A stretch of DNA of 64,000 nucleotides from Betaproteobacteria bacterium (lineage in GTDB: Bacteria > Pseudomonadota > Gammaproteobacteria > Burkholderiales > Burkholderiaceae_C). Of this stretch, positions 42,707-51,918 are shown piece after piece. Where the stretch lies: NCBI GenBank assembly GCA_016716535.1, contig JADJWD010000007.1, positions 558,001-622,000 of the forward strand. Direction: 5' to 3'. The notes under the pieces are model-generated. The model worked only from the letters and a program-made list of their open reading frames with translations. It did no database searches and was not told the DNA's origin. The position numbers and the translations under genes are program-made. Positions within the stretch are counted from its first letter, which is position 1, and each line of letters opens with the position of its first letter.

Positions 42707-45570
42707 CCCGTTCGGGCCGAACTGGGCCGTTGCTCGCCGTCGCCACGCGGCGGCAGCCAGCGCAGCAGCGTCGCGTACAGCGTGCGCGCGTCGACCGGCT
42801 TGCCGACGTGGTCGTTCATGCCGGCGGCCAGGCAGGCGGCGCGGTCCTCGCCGAACGCGTTGGCCGTCATCGCGATGATCGGCAGCGCCGTGCCCAGCCG
42901 CTCGCGGATGCGGCGCGTCGCCGCCAGCCCGTCGAGGCGCGGCATCTGCATGTCCATCAGCACGAGGACGCAGCGGCCGGCGAGTGCCTTGTCGACCGCC
43001 TCTTCGCCGTCGACCGCCAATTCCACTTCGAGGCCGGCGCTCGCGATGAACTCCGCCGCCACCTCCTGGTTGATGACGTTGTCCTCGGCCAGCAGCACGC
43101 GCGCGCCGCCGAAGCGCCGGCGGACCTGGTCGGCGAGGCGCTCCGCTTCGGGGTCGATGGCGTGCACGACCGCCCCACTCGCGCCGCCCGCCGCGCCCGC
43201 CGCGGCCGATGTGCCGGCGGCACCAGCCCGCAGCGCCTCGGCGAGCACGGCTTGCAGGCTCGTCGGCGTCACGGGCTTCGCCAGCACCGGCACGGCGAAG
43301 CCCGCGTTGGCCAGCGCGCGGCGCGCCTGCGCCGGGTCGTGCGCGGTGGCGAGCACGACCGCGGGCATGCGGCCGGCGAGCGCCGAGCGCAGCGCGAGCA
43401 GGGTCTCGATGCCGCCCAGCCCAGGCATCGCCCAGTCGACGAGCACCAGGTCGTAGGGCCGCGCAGTGGCCTGCGCCTGCACCTGCGCGTCCACGACGCG
43501 GCGCACCGCCTCGGCGCCGTCACGCTCGCTGTCGGCCGTCAACCCGAGCACGCGCATCTGCCCGGCCAGCGCCTCGCGCGCCTCGGCCAGGTCGTCGACG
43601 ACCAGCGCATGCAGGCCGCGCAGCGCGGGCCGGCCGGGCGCCGCCGCGGCATCGGAGTCATTGGCGGCATCGGCGTCATGGGCCACATCGGCATCGGCGG
43701 CACCGACCGCTTCGCCCTGGCCCTCCTCGGCCGCGCGGCCGAGCCAGGCGGTGAAGCTGAACGTGCTGCCCACGCCCTCTTGGCTTTCGGCCTCGGCGTC
43801 GCCGCCCATCAGCCGCGCCAGATGGCGCGTCAGCGCCAGCCCGAGACCGGTGCCGCCGTAGCGGCGCGTCGCCGAGTTGTCGGCCTGCTCAAAGGCCTGG
43901 AAGAGCTGCGGCAGCCGCTCGGGGGCGATGCCGATGCCGCTGTCGCTGACCGCGAAGCGCACGTGCAGCGGTTCGCCGGGTTTGCCCCGTTCACCTTCGG
44001 TGCCGAGCAGCTCGCCGCGCAGCCGCACCCAACCGGCGTCGGTGAACTTCACGGCGTTGGACAGCAGGTTGACGAGCGCCTGCGTCAGGTGCTGCGCGTC
44101 GCCGACGAGGCGCGCCGGCAGGCGGCCGGTGTCGACGACGAGCTCGACACCCTTGGCCGCCGCCGCCTCGGCGACCATCGCCGCCGCGCCGCCGACCAGC
44201 GCATCGCGATCGAACTCGGCGGCCTCGATCTGCACGCGGCCGGCCTCGATCTTCGACAGGTCGAGGATGTCGTTGATCACCTGCAGCAGGTGCTGGCCGG
44301 CCGTCTGCACCTTGTGCAGGCGCTCGCGCTGCGCCGCGTCCTTGGGCTCGCGCGCCATCAGGTGCGTGAGGCCGAGGATCGCGTTCAGCGGCGTGCGGAT
44401 CTCGTGGCTCATGTTGGCGAGGAAGGCGCCCTTGGCCCGCGTGGCCGCCTCGGCGCGCAGGCGCGAGCGGTGCAGCTCGGTGATGTCGGCGGCGGCGAAG
44501 AAGTAGCCGTCGACGGCGCCGGCGCCGCCTTCGCCACGGTCGGGCTCGCGGTGCACGAGGAAGTGGCCGACGCGCCCGTCGTGCGCCGTGAGGTCGAGCT
44601 CGACCTGCTCCGAGGCGCCATCCAGCGCCTGCCGCACCGCCTCGCGGTGGCGCTCGAAGTGCGCCGCCCCGAGCACCTCGGGGATCGTGCGGCCGATCAC
44701 CTGGGCGCGCCGCAGCCCGAACCACTCGAGGTAGGCGCGGTTGGCGAAGCGCAGCGTCATCTCGCGCGTCCAGTAGGCCAGCAGCGTCGGCTGCACGTCG
44801 GTCATCCGCTGGGCGAACGACTCCATCTCGAGCTTCTGGCCCAGGGCCGCGCTCAGCGCGGCGGTGCGCTCGCGCACCAGCTCCTCGAGCCGCTCGCGGT
44901 GCGCCGCCAGCTCGCGCGCCTGGCGGCGCAGCTGGGCCTGCGCGCGCGCGCGGCGCGCCTCGCCGCGCAGCGCCGTCGCCGCCAGCGCCGCGAACAGCAC
45001 GCCGACGACCGCCAGCGTCGCCGCACGCAGCAAACGCGCGCGCCGCCCGATGGCCTCGGCGCGCGCGGCCAGCGCGTCGTCCATGGCGTTGACCTGACGC
45101 GCCAGCTCGTGCAGCAGGCGGCGGCCGTGCGGCTCCTCGGCCGGCCCGGCCGGGCCGCGCTGCCAGGTGCGGCGCAGCGCGCCGATCGCCTCGGTGAGCG
45201 CGGCGGCGCGCGGTGTGTCGCCCAGCTCGCCGGCGGCGCGTGCCAGCGCCTCCTCGGCCTGCGCCAGCAGCGCCAGCCCCTGCCCTTGCTGCCAGGGCGT
45301 GTCGGGCATCGCCGGCGCGCCGCCCAGGCGCATGTGCAGCACGCCGAGATACAGGTCCTGCGCCGCCTGCTTGACGCGCAGCGCCGTCGCCGCCGACGCC
45401 GCGAGCGCCCGGCCGTGCCACGTCTCGACCGCGGCGATGGCCGCCGCCGACAACACCGCGGCGACGACGGTGACGAGGATCCAGCTGCGCCCGACGCGCG
45501 AGCGGCGGGGCGCGCCGGCGCCCTTGCCCGCATCAGCGCCGGCCGGCGGTTCGTCTTCCGGGCGCGCCAT
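42700..45570 (-). CDS. hybrid sensor histidine kinase with two receiver domains
   Basis: 956 residues. Two membrane segments (about 31-49 and 182-201) enclose a periplasmic helical sensor region. A coiled coil leads to a PAS domain (about 255-370). The HisKA H-box ANMSHEIRTPLNAILGLTHL has His at about 390, and the ATPase has NLLSNAVKF, SDSGIGIAPE and GGTGLGLAL. Two receivers follow: Asp at 713 (LVDWAMP) and Lys at 766, then LLAEDNVINQEV with Asp at 874 (LMDMQMPRLDG). No Hpt domain is visible. It overlaps the upstream family-3 binding protein gene, suggesting signal partnership. Confidence 0.9.
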   Translation of the reverse strand: MARPEDEPPAGADAGKGAGAPRRSRVGRSWILVTVVAAVLSAAAIAAVETWHGRALAASAATALRVKQAAQDLYLGVLHMRLGGAPAMPDTPWQQGQGLALLAQAEEALARAAGELGDTPRAAALTEAIGALRRTWQRGPAGPAEEPHGRRLLHELARQVNAMDDALAARAEAIGRRARLLRAATLAVVGVLFAALAATALRGEARRARAQAQLRRQARELAAHRERLEELVRERTAALSAALGQKLEMESFAQRMTDVQPTLLAYWTREMTLRFANRAYLEWFGLRRAQVIGRTIPEVLGAAHFERHREAVRQALDGASEQVELDLTAHDGRVGHFLVHREPDRGEGGAGAVDGYFFAAADITELHRSRLRAEAATRAKGAFLANMSHEIRTPLNAILGLTHLMAREPKDAAQRERLHKVQTAGQHLLQVINDILDLSKIEAGRVQIEAAEFDRDALVGGAAAMVAEAAAAKGVELVVDTGRLPARLVGDAQHLTQALVNLLSNAVKFTDAGWVRLRGELLGTEGERGKPGEPLHVRFAVSDSGIGIAPERLPQLFQAFEQADNSATRRYGGTGLGLALTRHLARLMGGDAEAESQEGVGSTFSFTAWLGRAAEEGQGEAVGAADADVAHDADAANDSDAAAAPGRPALRGLHALVVDDLAEAREALAGQMRVLGLTADSERDGAEAVRRVVDAQVQAQATARPYDLVLVDWAMPGLGGIETLLALRSALAGRMPAVVLATAHDPAQARRALANAGFAVPVLAKPVTPTSLQAVLAEALRAGAAGTSAAAGAAGGASGAVVHAIDPEAERLADQVRRRFGGARVLLAEDNVINQEVAAEFIASAGLEVELAVDGEEAVDKALAGRCVLVLMDMQMPRLDGLAATRRIRERLGTALPIIAMTANAFGEDRAACLAAGMNDHVGKPVDARTLYATLLRWLPPRGDGEQRPSSARTGQ

Positions 45571-46547
45571 CACTCACGTGCGCGTGGCAGGTCGTCCTCG
45601 CCGAGCCCGAGCTGGCCGAGCATCGCCAGGTGTTCCGCGCTGCCGAGGTAGCCGACAAGCGCCTCGTCGATCGCCGCGGCCAGCGCGGCGGCGTCCTTGC
45701 GCAAGGCCATCGCCACGTGCGCCACCTGGGCCGGCTGCGCGGCTTGTGCGGCTTGTGCGGCGGGTTCCTGTGGCGCCTGCGCGGCTTGCGACGCCTGCGC
45801 CGCGCCGGCATCGCCGCCGCCCGGCGCATCATCGAGGGCCGGCAGCGCCACCAGCCGGCCCTGCGAGGCCAGCGCCATCGCGCTGACGGTGGGCAGCGAC
45901 AGCGCCAGCGCCTCGGCATCACCGGTGCCGACGGTGGCCGCGCCCGTCTGCGCATCCGGCACGACGACGAGGCTGGCCGGCGGCGCCGCACGCCCGGCGA
46001 ACTGCGCCTCCTCGACCGAGCCGGCGAGCACGGCGACGCGCAACTGCGGCGAGGGCTGCACACGCGCGTACGCGCCGAGCGCGCGCCGGCGTTCGGCGCG
46101 CATCAGCCAGCCGGGCCGCACGCGCAGCTGCGGCTGCGTGAAGCGCACGCGCTCGCGGCGCGCCGCGGTGACGAAAAGGCCGGCGGCGACGACGTCGAAG
46201 CGCCCCGCCTCCAGCTCCGGCAGCAGGCGGTCGAAGTCGGTGACGATCCACACGGGCTTGACGCCCAGCCGCGAGGCGACGGCACGCGCGACCTCGGGCG
46301 ACTCGCCGCCCGGCGTCTGGTCGGCCTTCAGCGTGGCGTACGGCGGCTCGATCGCATAGCCGATGCGCAGCTCGCCGCGCTGGCGCACGTCGCGCAGCGA
46401 AGCGTCGCCGGCCGCGAACCACAGCAGCGCCAGCACGACGACCGCGGCCACCACGGCGCCGGCGGTCAACACGGCACGCACTCGCAACGGCGCGGGCACG
46501 GGCGGCACTTCCGGGGTTGTTGGCGAGCGGGGCGCCCGCCCCGTCAC
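45570..46547 (-). CDS. family-3 extracellular solute-binding protein, membrane-anchored
   Basis: 325 residues. An N-terminal membrane segment (VLTAGAVVAAVVVLALLWFA, about 27-46) tethers it. The SBP_bac_3 fold starts DVRQRGELRIGYAIEPPYAT and has AGLFVTAARRERVRFTQPQL. A long Ala/Gln-rich insertion (AAQASQAAQAPQEPAAQAAQ) near 245-275 is unusual. The gene overlaps aminotransferase and kinase genes on both sides (ATGA and TGATG). No ABC permease is nearby, so it is more likely a ligand sensor for the kinase than an importer component. Confidence 0.82.
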   Translation of the reverse strand: MTGRAPRSPTTPEVPPVPAPLRVRAVLTAGAVVAAVVVLALLWFAAGDASLRDVRQRGELRIGYAIEPPYATLKADQTPGGESPEVARAVASRLGVKPVWIVTDFDRLLPELEAGRFDVVAAGLFVTAARRERVRFTQPQLRVRPGWLMRAERRRALGAYARVQPSPQLRVAVLAGSVEEAQFAGRAAPPASLVVVPDAQTGAATVGTGDAEALALSLPTVSAMALASQGRLVALPALDDAPGGGDAGAAQASQAAQAPQEPAAQAAQAAQPAQVAHVAMALRKDAAALAAAIDEALVGYLGSAEHLAMLGQLGLGEDDLPRARE

Positions 46548-47737
46548 TCGATCACCGCCGCCATGGCCGTGGCGGTGCGCTCGACGTTGTTCGTGTTCAG
46601 CCCCGCCACGCAGATGCGGCCCGAGCGGATCAGGTAGACACCGAACTGCTCGCGCAGCCGGTCCACCTGCGCGGCGCTCAAGCCCGTGTAGCTGAACATG
46701 CCGCGCTGGCTGAGGAAGTAGCCGAAGTCGCGCCCGGGCTTCTTGGCCGACAGCGTCGCGTGCAGGCTCTTGCGCATCGCCTGGATGCGGCTGCGCATCG
46801 CCGCCACGTCGGCCTCCCAGGCGGCGCGCAGCTTGGCGTCGGCGAGCACGCGGCTGACGATGCCCGCGGCGTGGATCGCCGGGCTCGAGTAGTTGCGCCG
46901 CACGGTCGCCTTCAACTGCCCGAGCACCAACTCAGCCTCGGCGGCGCTGCCGCAGACGACCGACAGCGCCCCGGCGCGCTCGCCGTAGACGCTCATGCTC
47001 TTGGAAAACGAGTTGGCGACGAAGAAGGTGAGGCCGCTGTCGGCGAGCAGCCGCACGGCGAACGCGTCTTCGGCGATGCCGTCGCCGTAGCCCTGGTAGG
47101 CGAGGTCGAGGTACGGCAGCAGCTCGCGCTGGCGCAGGACGGCGACCAGTTCCTGCCACTGCGCGCGGCTCAAGTCGACGCCGGTCGGGTTGTGGCAGCA
47201 GGCGTGCAGCAGCACGACGCTGCGCGCCGGCAGCGCGGCGATGGCCTCGCGCATCGCGTCGAAGCGCACGCCGCCGGTGGCCGCGTCGTAGTACGGGTAG
47301 GTCTGCACGGTGATGCCGGCGCCTTCGAACATCGCGCGGTGGTTGTCCCAGCTCGGGTCGCTCATCCACATGCCGCTTTGTGGCAGCCAGCGGCGGATGA
47401 AGTCGGCGCCGACGCGCAGGCCGCCGCTGGAACCCACCGTCTGCAGCGTCGCCACGCGGCCGGCCTTCACCGCCGGGTGGTCGGCGCCGAAGAGCAGGTG
47501 CTGCACGGCCTGGCGCATCGCGCCCGCGCCTTCGATCGGCAGGTACGGCTTGGCGCCGCCCTCGGCGAGCATCTGCGCTTCGGCGTCGCGCACACATTGC
47601 AGCACCGGTATGCGGCCTTCGTTGTCGAAGTAGATGCCGATCGACAGGTTCACCTTGTCGGTGCGCGGGTCCTTCTGGAACGCGTCGTTGAGGCTCAGGA
47701 TCGGGTCGCCGGCGTAGGGCTCGAGGTGCTGGAACAT
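46544..47737 (-). CDS. tyrB: aromatic/aspartate aminotransferase
   Basis: 397 residues, class I PLP aminotransferase. MFQHLEPYAGDPILSLNDAF and VNLSIGIYFDNEGRIPVLQC are typical of the TyrB/AspC family; HACCHNPTGVDLSRAQWQEL binds PLP; the Schiff-base Lys lies in VANSFSKSMSVYGERAGALS. NYSSPAIHAAGIVS and substrate Arg in LIRSGRICVAGL are present. It starts an overlapping operon with a binding protein and a kinase. Narrower substrate choice (tyrosine versus aspartate) is not certain. Confidence 0.87.
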   Translation of the reverse strand: MFQHLEPYAGDPILSLNDAFQKDPRTDKVNLSIGIYFDNEGRIPVLQCVRDAEAQMLAEGGAKPYLPIEGAGAMRQAVQHLLFGADHPAVKAGRVATLQTVGSSGGLRVGADFIRRWLPQSGMWMSDPSWDNHRAMFEGAGITVQTYPYYDAATGGVRFDAMREAIAALPARSVVLLHACCHNPTGVDLSRAQWQELVAVLRQRELLPYLDLAYQGYGDGIAEDAFAVRLLADSGLTFFVANSFSKSMSVYGERAGALSVVCGSAAEAELVLGQLKATVRRNYSSPAIHAAGIVSRVLADAKLRAAWEADVAAMRSRIQAMRKSLHATLSAKKPGRDFGYFLSQRGMFSYTGLSAAQVDRLREQFGVYLIRSGRICVAGLNTNNVERTATAMAAVIE

Positions 47738-47812
47738 GGTTTGTTGGGATTCGCGAGAGTGCGGGAAAGGGTGGATGGAATTGGTAGGAATCGAGAGGAC
47801 TCGAACGGAGTT

Positions 47813-48316
47813 TCAGGCCGCGGGCGCCGGTTCGGCCAGCGCGGCTTCGATGTCGCCGCGCAGCGCCTCGGGCGCCTCGTTGGGCGCGTAGCGCTTGATG
47901 ACGCGGCCGTCGCGGCCGACGAGGAACTTCGTGAAGTTCCACTTCACCGCCTCGCTGCCCAGCAGCCCTGGCGCCTCGCGCTTGAGCCAGCGCCACAGCG
48001 GGTGCGCCTCGGCGCCGTTGACCTGCACCTTGGCCATCATCGGGAAGCTGACGCCGTAGTTCATCTCGCAGAACGAGGCGATCTCGTCGTTGCTGCCGGG
48101 GTCCTGCGCGCCGAACTCGTTGCTCGGAAAGCCGACGACGACGAGGCCACGCGCGCCGTAGTCGCGCCACAACTGCTCGAGCCCCTTGAACTGCGGCGTG
48201 AAGCCGCAGGCGCTGGCGGTGTTGACGACCAGCAGCACGCGGCCGCGCTGGCTGGCGAAGTGCGCCGGCCGCCCGGCGATCGACGCGGCCTCGAAGTCGT
48301 GGATCGTGCCCGGCAT
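47813..48316 (-). CDS. glutathione peroxidase (Cys type)
   Basis: 167 residues from ATG 48316 (MPGTIHDFEAASIAGRPAHF). Catalytic Cys in LVVNTASACGFTPQFKGLEQ replaces selenocysteine; FPSNEFGAQDPGSNDEIASF and KWNFTKFLVGRDGRVIKRYA complete the tetrad. It reduces hydroperoxides, probably using thioredoxin. It lies upstream of the aminotransferase on the same strand with 75 bases between. Confidence 0.92.
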   Translation of the reverse strand: MPGTIHDFEAASIAGRPAHFASQRGRVLLVVNTASACGFTPQFKGLEQLWRDYGARGLVVVGFPSNEFGAQDPGSNDEIASFCEMNYGVSFPMMAKVQVNGAEAHPLWRWLKREAPGLLGSEAVKWNFTKFLVGRDGRVIKRYAPNEAPEALRGDIEAALAEPAPAA

Positions 48317-48550
48317 GACGTGCTCCGAAAGATTGTGAAGGCCCCGCGCCAGGCCCCGTCGCACGGGCCATCGCGTCGGCCGGCGGTACGGGGCAGGCAG
48401 CAAGCGGCGATCGTAAGCGGCACCTGCTTTCCATGACGGCGGCCGGTGCAGGCGGCACGCAACGCCCCCCACCCGGAAGCGATTGACTTCGCCCGCCCCG
48501 GCGACCACGATGCAGCGAGCCTGCCGCCGGCCCGCGCCCGTCCCGACACC

Positions 48551-49471
48551 ATGACGACCCTGCACCGCATCGCCCTGCTCGGCTTCAGTGCCTTCGAGCG
48601 CAACACGCTCGGCTCGTACTTCCGCCTGGCGAGCACGCGCGAGCCGCGCTACGAGCAGGTGGCCTCGCCGGCCGAGGCCGACTTCGTCGTCGCCGACGCC
48701 GACCACGCGGCTTCGGTGCAGCAGGTGCAAGCCACCGAGCGCATGCCCGAGGCGGTCTTCGTCGGCGGCCGGCCGCCCGAGGGCGCGATCGCCTGGCTGG
48801 CGCGGCCGATCGACCCGCTGCGGGTGCTGCGCGAGCTCGATGCGATGGCGGCGCGGCGGATGCCGCGTGCGCCACGGCCACCGCGCCACGAGGCGGCGGC
48901 CGGTTCGGCGCAGACGAACACCACCGACGCCGCGCGCCGCCGCACGGTGATCCAGCCGGTGCGGCCGCACCGCCCGGCCTTGCCGCCCGAGTTGGCCGAG
49001 GCGGCAGCCGACACGCTCGACCTGATGCTGCCCGATCTGGCCGCGCCGGCGCGTGATTCAGCCGCCGCGCCGCCCAGCACCGCGCTGCTCGTCGACGACA
49101 GCGACATCGCGCTGCGTTTCCTCGAGAAGAAGCTGGCGCCTTTCGGCCTCGTCACCGATTGCGTGACGCACAGCGCCGCGGCGCTCGAGCGGCTGGCAAG
49201 CCGGCACTACGACTTCGTCTTCCTCGACATGGAGCTCGGCGAACACAGCGCGCTCGATGGCCTGGGCCTGTGCCAGCACATCAAGCGCGAGCCGGCGCCG
49301 GCCAACGTCGTGCTCGTCACCGCGCACCACACCGAACTGGACCGCGTGCGCGGCGCGCTCGCCGGCTGCGACGGCTTTCTCGGCAAGCCGCTGGACGACG
49401 ACGAACTGGCGCTGTACCTGGCGCGCTTCGGCGTCACCGCGGCGGCCAACGCAGGGCGCCCGCCGTCCTGA
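48551..49471 (+). CDS. response regulator with degenerate and intact receivers
   Basis: 306 residues. The C-terminal receiver (about 176-296) starts TALLVDDSDIALRFLEKKLA and has the phospho-acceptor Asp226 in DFVFLDMELGEHSALDGLGL and Lys in GFLGKPLDD. The N-terminal 100 residues have a receiver-like order (ALLGFSAFERNTLGS, FVVADADHA, WLARPIDPLRVLREL) but an Arg replaces the Lys, so it may be a pseudo-receiver. Linker is low-complexity. No output domain, so it may act by protein contact. No kinase is adjacent. Confidence 0.78.
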   Translation: MTTLHRIALLGFSAFERNTLGSYFRLASTREPRYEQVASPAEADFVVADADHAASVQQVQATERMPEAVFVGGRPPEGAIAWLARPIDPLRVLRELDAMAARRMPRAPRPPRHEAAAGSAQTNTTDAARRRTVIQPVRPHRPALPPELAEAAADTLDLMLPDLAAPARDSAAAPPSTALLVDDSDIALRFLEKKLAPFGLVTDCVTHSAAALERLASRHYDFVFLDMELGEHSALDGLGLCQHIKREPAPANVVLVTAHHTELDRVRGALAGCDGFLGKPLDDDELALYLARFGVTAAANAGRPPS

Positions 49472-49483
49472 TCGCGCCGGTCT

Positions 49484-50389
49484 TCATCCCCGCGCCGCCA
49501 GCAGCGACGCGGTGACGATCAGCACCGCACCCAGCGCCAGCGCCGGCGTCACCGCGCTCGCGCCCAACGCCACGGCGCTGGCGCCGGCGAACAGCACCTC
49601 GCTGACCATCACCACCGCGGTCACGTGGGCCGGCACGCGCGCCGCGCCGTACTGCAGCGCCAGGTTCGAGCCGAGGAACCACAGGGCCAGCAGCGCCACA
49701 CCCGCCAGCCACGGGGCCGGCGGGCCGGGCCACGGGATGCGCCCGGCCGCGCCGAGCGACGCGGCGAGCACGCCGGCCACCAGCGCGCCGCCGACGAACA
49801 TCGCCAGCGCACGCGCCATCTCGGGCTCGGCCGCCTCGCGCCGCAGCAGCACGTTGGTCAGCGCAAAAGCGAAGCCGCCGGCGAGGCCGAGCCACTCGGC
49901 GAGGCTCGCCGGCAGCGGCAGGGCGTAACCCGCCTGTTCCGCGCCCGGCGCCGCCGCCGGCCACAGCACGACCGCCGCGCCGACGAGCGCCAGCGCCAGG
50001 CGCGCCAGCGAACCGGCCGTCAGCGGCTCGGCGAGCAGCCAGCGCGCCAGCAGCACCGCCCACACCGGCATCAGATAGAAGAGCAGGACGACGCGCACGA
50101 CATCGCCGATGGCGATGCCCCAGTTGAACGTCGCGTTCGTCAGCCCCGCGGCGAGCAGCAGCCACCACAGCGCCGGCGCGCGCAACAGCCGCGCCCAGGC
50201 GCGCGGTTGAATGGCGGTGATGACGCCGACGCCGATCACGTAGACGATCGCCGTCGCCCACAGCGCGTGCAGGCCGCGCTCGCCAAGTTCTCGGAACGGC
50301 CACCACGACACGCCCCAGGCGAAGGCGTTGAACAGCAGCGCGGCGATGGCCAGCGGCGGCCGCCGGCCGCCGCCGCCTTCAATGGCCAT
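49484..50389 (-). CDS. EamA/DMT-family transporter
   Basis: 301 residues with ten membrane segments in two EamA halves. Start at ATG 50389 follows the lplT stop by two bases (TGACGATG), so it is coupled. NAFAWGVSWWPFRELGERGL, NATFNWGIAIGDVVRVVLLF and FLGSNLALQYGAARVPAHVT are typical. A metabolite exporter by family; substrate unknown. Confidence 0.87.
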   Translation of the reverse strand: MAIEGGGGRRPPLAIAALLFNAFAWGVSWWPFRELGERGLHALWATAIVYVIGVGVITAIQPRAWARLLRAPALWWLLLAAGLTNATFNWGIAIGDVVRVVLLFYLMPVWAVLLARWLLAEPLTAGSLARLALALVGAAVVLWPAAAPGAEQAGYALPLPASLAEWLGLAGGFAFALTNVLLRREAAEPEMARALAMFVGGALVAGVLAASLGAAGRIPWPGPPAPWLAGVALLALWFLGSNLALQYGAARVPAHVTAVVMVSEVLFAGASAVALGASAVTPALALGAVLIVTASLLAARG

Positions 50390-50391
50390 CG

Positions 50392-51669
50392 TCAGTGGCC
50401 ATCCGTGCGCGCGATCGCCAGCAGGTGTTCGACTTCGGCGCGGTGGCGCACCACGTTGCGCGCGTGCCAGCGGCGGATCAGCTCCATCGTGCCGGCCACC
50501 GCGATGCCGAAGAGCGCGATCGCGCCGAAGGCCGACAGCCCGAAGCGCGTCATGCCGGCGTAGAACGCGCCGAGGCCGAGGATGCACGCCTGCTCGTTGA
50601 AGTTCTGCACCGCGATCGACCGGCCCGCGCCCATCAGGTTGTGTCCGCGGTGCTGCAGCAGCGCATTCATCGGCACGACGAGGAAGCCGCCGAGCGCGCC
50701 CAGCATCGTCAGGAACGGCGCCGCGACCCAGACGTTGTCGATCGCCACCATGCCGATGACGAGCAGGCCCATCGCGGTGCCGAGCGGAATGACCGACGTC
50801 GCACGGTCGAGCTTCATCAGCACGGTGGCCACCACGGCGCCGAGCGCCGTGCCGATGGCCACGACGCCCACCAGCCGCGACGCCTGCGTCGTGTCGTAGG
50901 CCAGCGCCGCGGCGGCCCAGGCGAGCACGATGTAGCGCAGGTTGCCGGCCACGCCCCAGAAGAGCGTCGTCGTCGCGAGCGAAATCTGCCCGAGCTTGTC
51001 GTGCCACAGGCGGGAGTTGCAGTCGGCGAAGTCGCGCACGAGTTCGGGCAGGTTGCCGTTGAACGGGATCAGTGGCGCTTCGGTGCGCGGGATGTAGAGG
51101 TTGAAGATCGCCGCGAGCACGTAGACGAAGACGAGCACCGAGATCGCCGCCTCGGGCGCGTTGTCGATGCCGAGGTCGATCATCGGGACGTCGATGCCCA
51201 GCAGCATCGCCGCGACCCGCGCGCCGACGAGCTGGCCGCCGAGCAGCACGCCGAGGATGATCGAGCCGATCGTCAGCCCCTCGATCCAGCCGTTGGCCTT
51301 GACGAGCTGCGAGGCGGGCAAGAGTTCGGTGAGGATGCCGTACTTGGCCGGCGAGTACGCCGCGGCGCCGAGCCCCACCACCGCGTAGGCTGCGAGCGGG
51401 TGGGTGCCGAACAGCATCAGCAGGCAGCCGACGATCTTGATGGTGTTCGAGACGAACATCACCCGGCCCTTCGGGATGCTGTCGGCAAACGCGCCGACGA
51501 ACGGCGCGAGCACGACGTAGAACAGCGCGAACATCGGCACGAGCGCGGCGCGCTGCCACTCGGCGGCGCCGCCACTGCGCAGCAGCTCGACCGCGGCGAC
51601 GAACAAGGCGTTGTCGGCCAGCGAGCTGAAGAACTGCGCCGACATGATGGTGGAGAAGCCTTTTTTCAT
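50392..51669 (-). CDS. lplT: LplT-like lysophospholipid transporter
   Basis: 425 residues from ATG 51669 (MKKGFSTIMSAQFFSSLADN). MFS protein with FALFYVVLAPFVGAFADSIP and YSPAKYGILTELLPASQLVK, hallmarks of LplT. It flips lysophospholipids back to the inner face of the inner membrane for re-acylation; the usual Aas acyltransferase gene is not adjacent. Divergent from alr, with tandem dyad repeats between. Confidence 0.88.
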   Translation of the reverse strand: MKKGFSTIMSAQFFSSLADNALFVAAVELLRSGGAAEWQRAALVPMFALFYVVLAPFVGAFADSIPKGRVMFVSNTIKIVGCLLMLFGTHPLAAYAVVGLGAAAYSPAKYGILTELLPASQLVKANGWIEGLTIGSIILGVLLGGQLVGARVAAMLLGIDVPMIDLGIDNAPEAAISVLVFVYVLAAIFNLYIPRTEAPLIPFNGNLPELVRDFADCNSRLWHDKLGQISLATTTLFWGVAGNLRYIVLAWAAAALAYDTTQASRLVGVVAIGTALGAVVATVLMKLDRATSVIPLGTAMGLLVIGMVAIDNVWVAAPFLTMLGALGGFLVVPMNALLQHRGHNLMGAGRSIAVQNFNEQACILGLGAFYAGMTRFGLSAFGAIALFGIAVAGTMELIRRWHARNVVRHRAEVEHLLAIARTDGH

Positions 51670-51760
51670 CGTGCGGCGCGGCGCGCCCTTTGCAGGCGCT
51701 TCGATGTCGAGGCGGCGGCGGTGCTGCAGCATTCGGGGAGAGGCTGCGCGCCGCGTGATG

Positions 51761-51797
51761 CCCTGTTCTCCTCAGGGGGCCCTGTTCTCCTCAGGGG
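51761..51797. repeat. two tandem 18-19-bp dyads between lplT and alr
   Basis: CCCTGTTCTCCTCAGGGGG (51761-51779) is repeated at once as CCCTGTTCTCCTCAGGGG (51780-51797). Each contains CCCTG and CAGGG arms around TTCTCCT. A doubled dyad in a divergent promoter region could be a regulator binding site. No second set was seen in the window. Confidence 0.65.
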
Positions 51798-51918
51798 CCG
51801 GGTGTTCGTGCTCGGGGGCGGCGGTTTATAGCACGCGACTTCGGCGGTGCCAGAATCCGCCGGCCTCGTTGGCACCCCTCGGCCCGGGGGCTTGATGCGA
51901 GGCACGAAAGCACCGCCG

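Noticed and set aside
41986..45651. 1221-residue plus-strand open frame over lysR and the hybrid kinase
   Set aside because: Out-of-frame shadow, Arg- and Ala-rich, no domain; both true genes have clear motifs.
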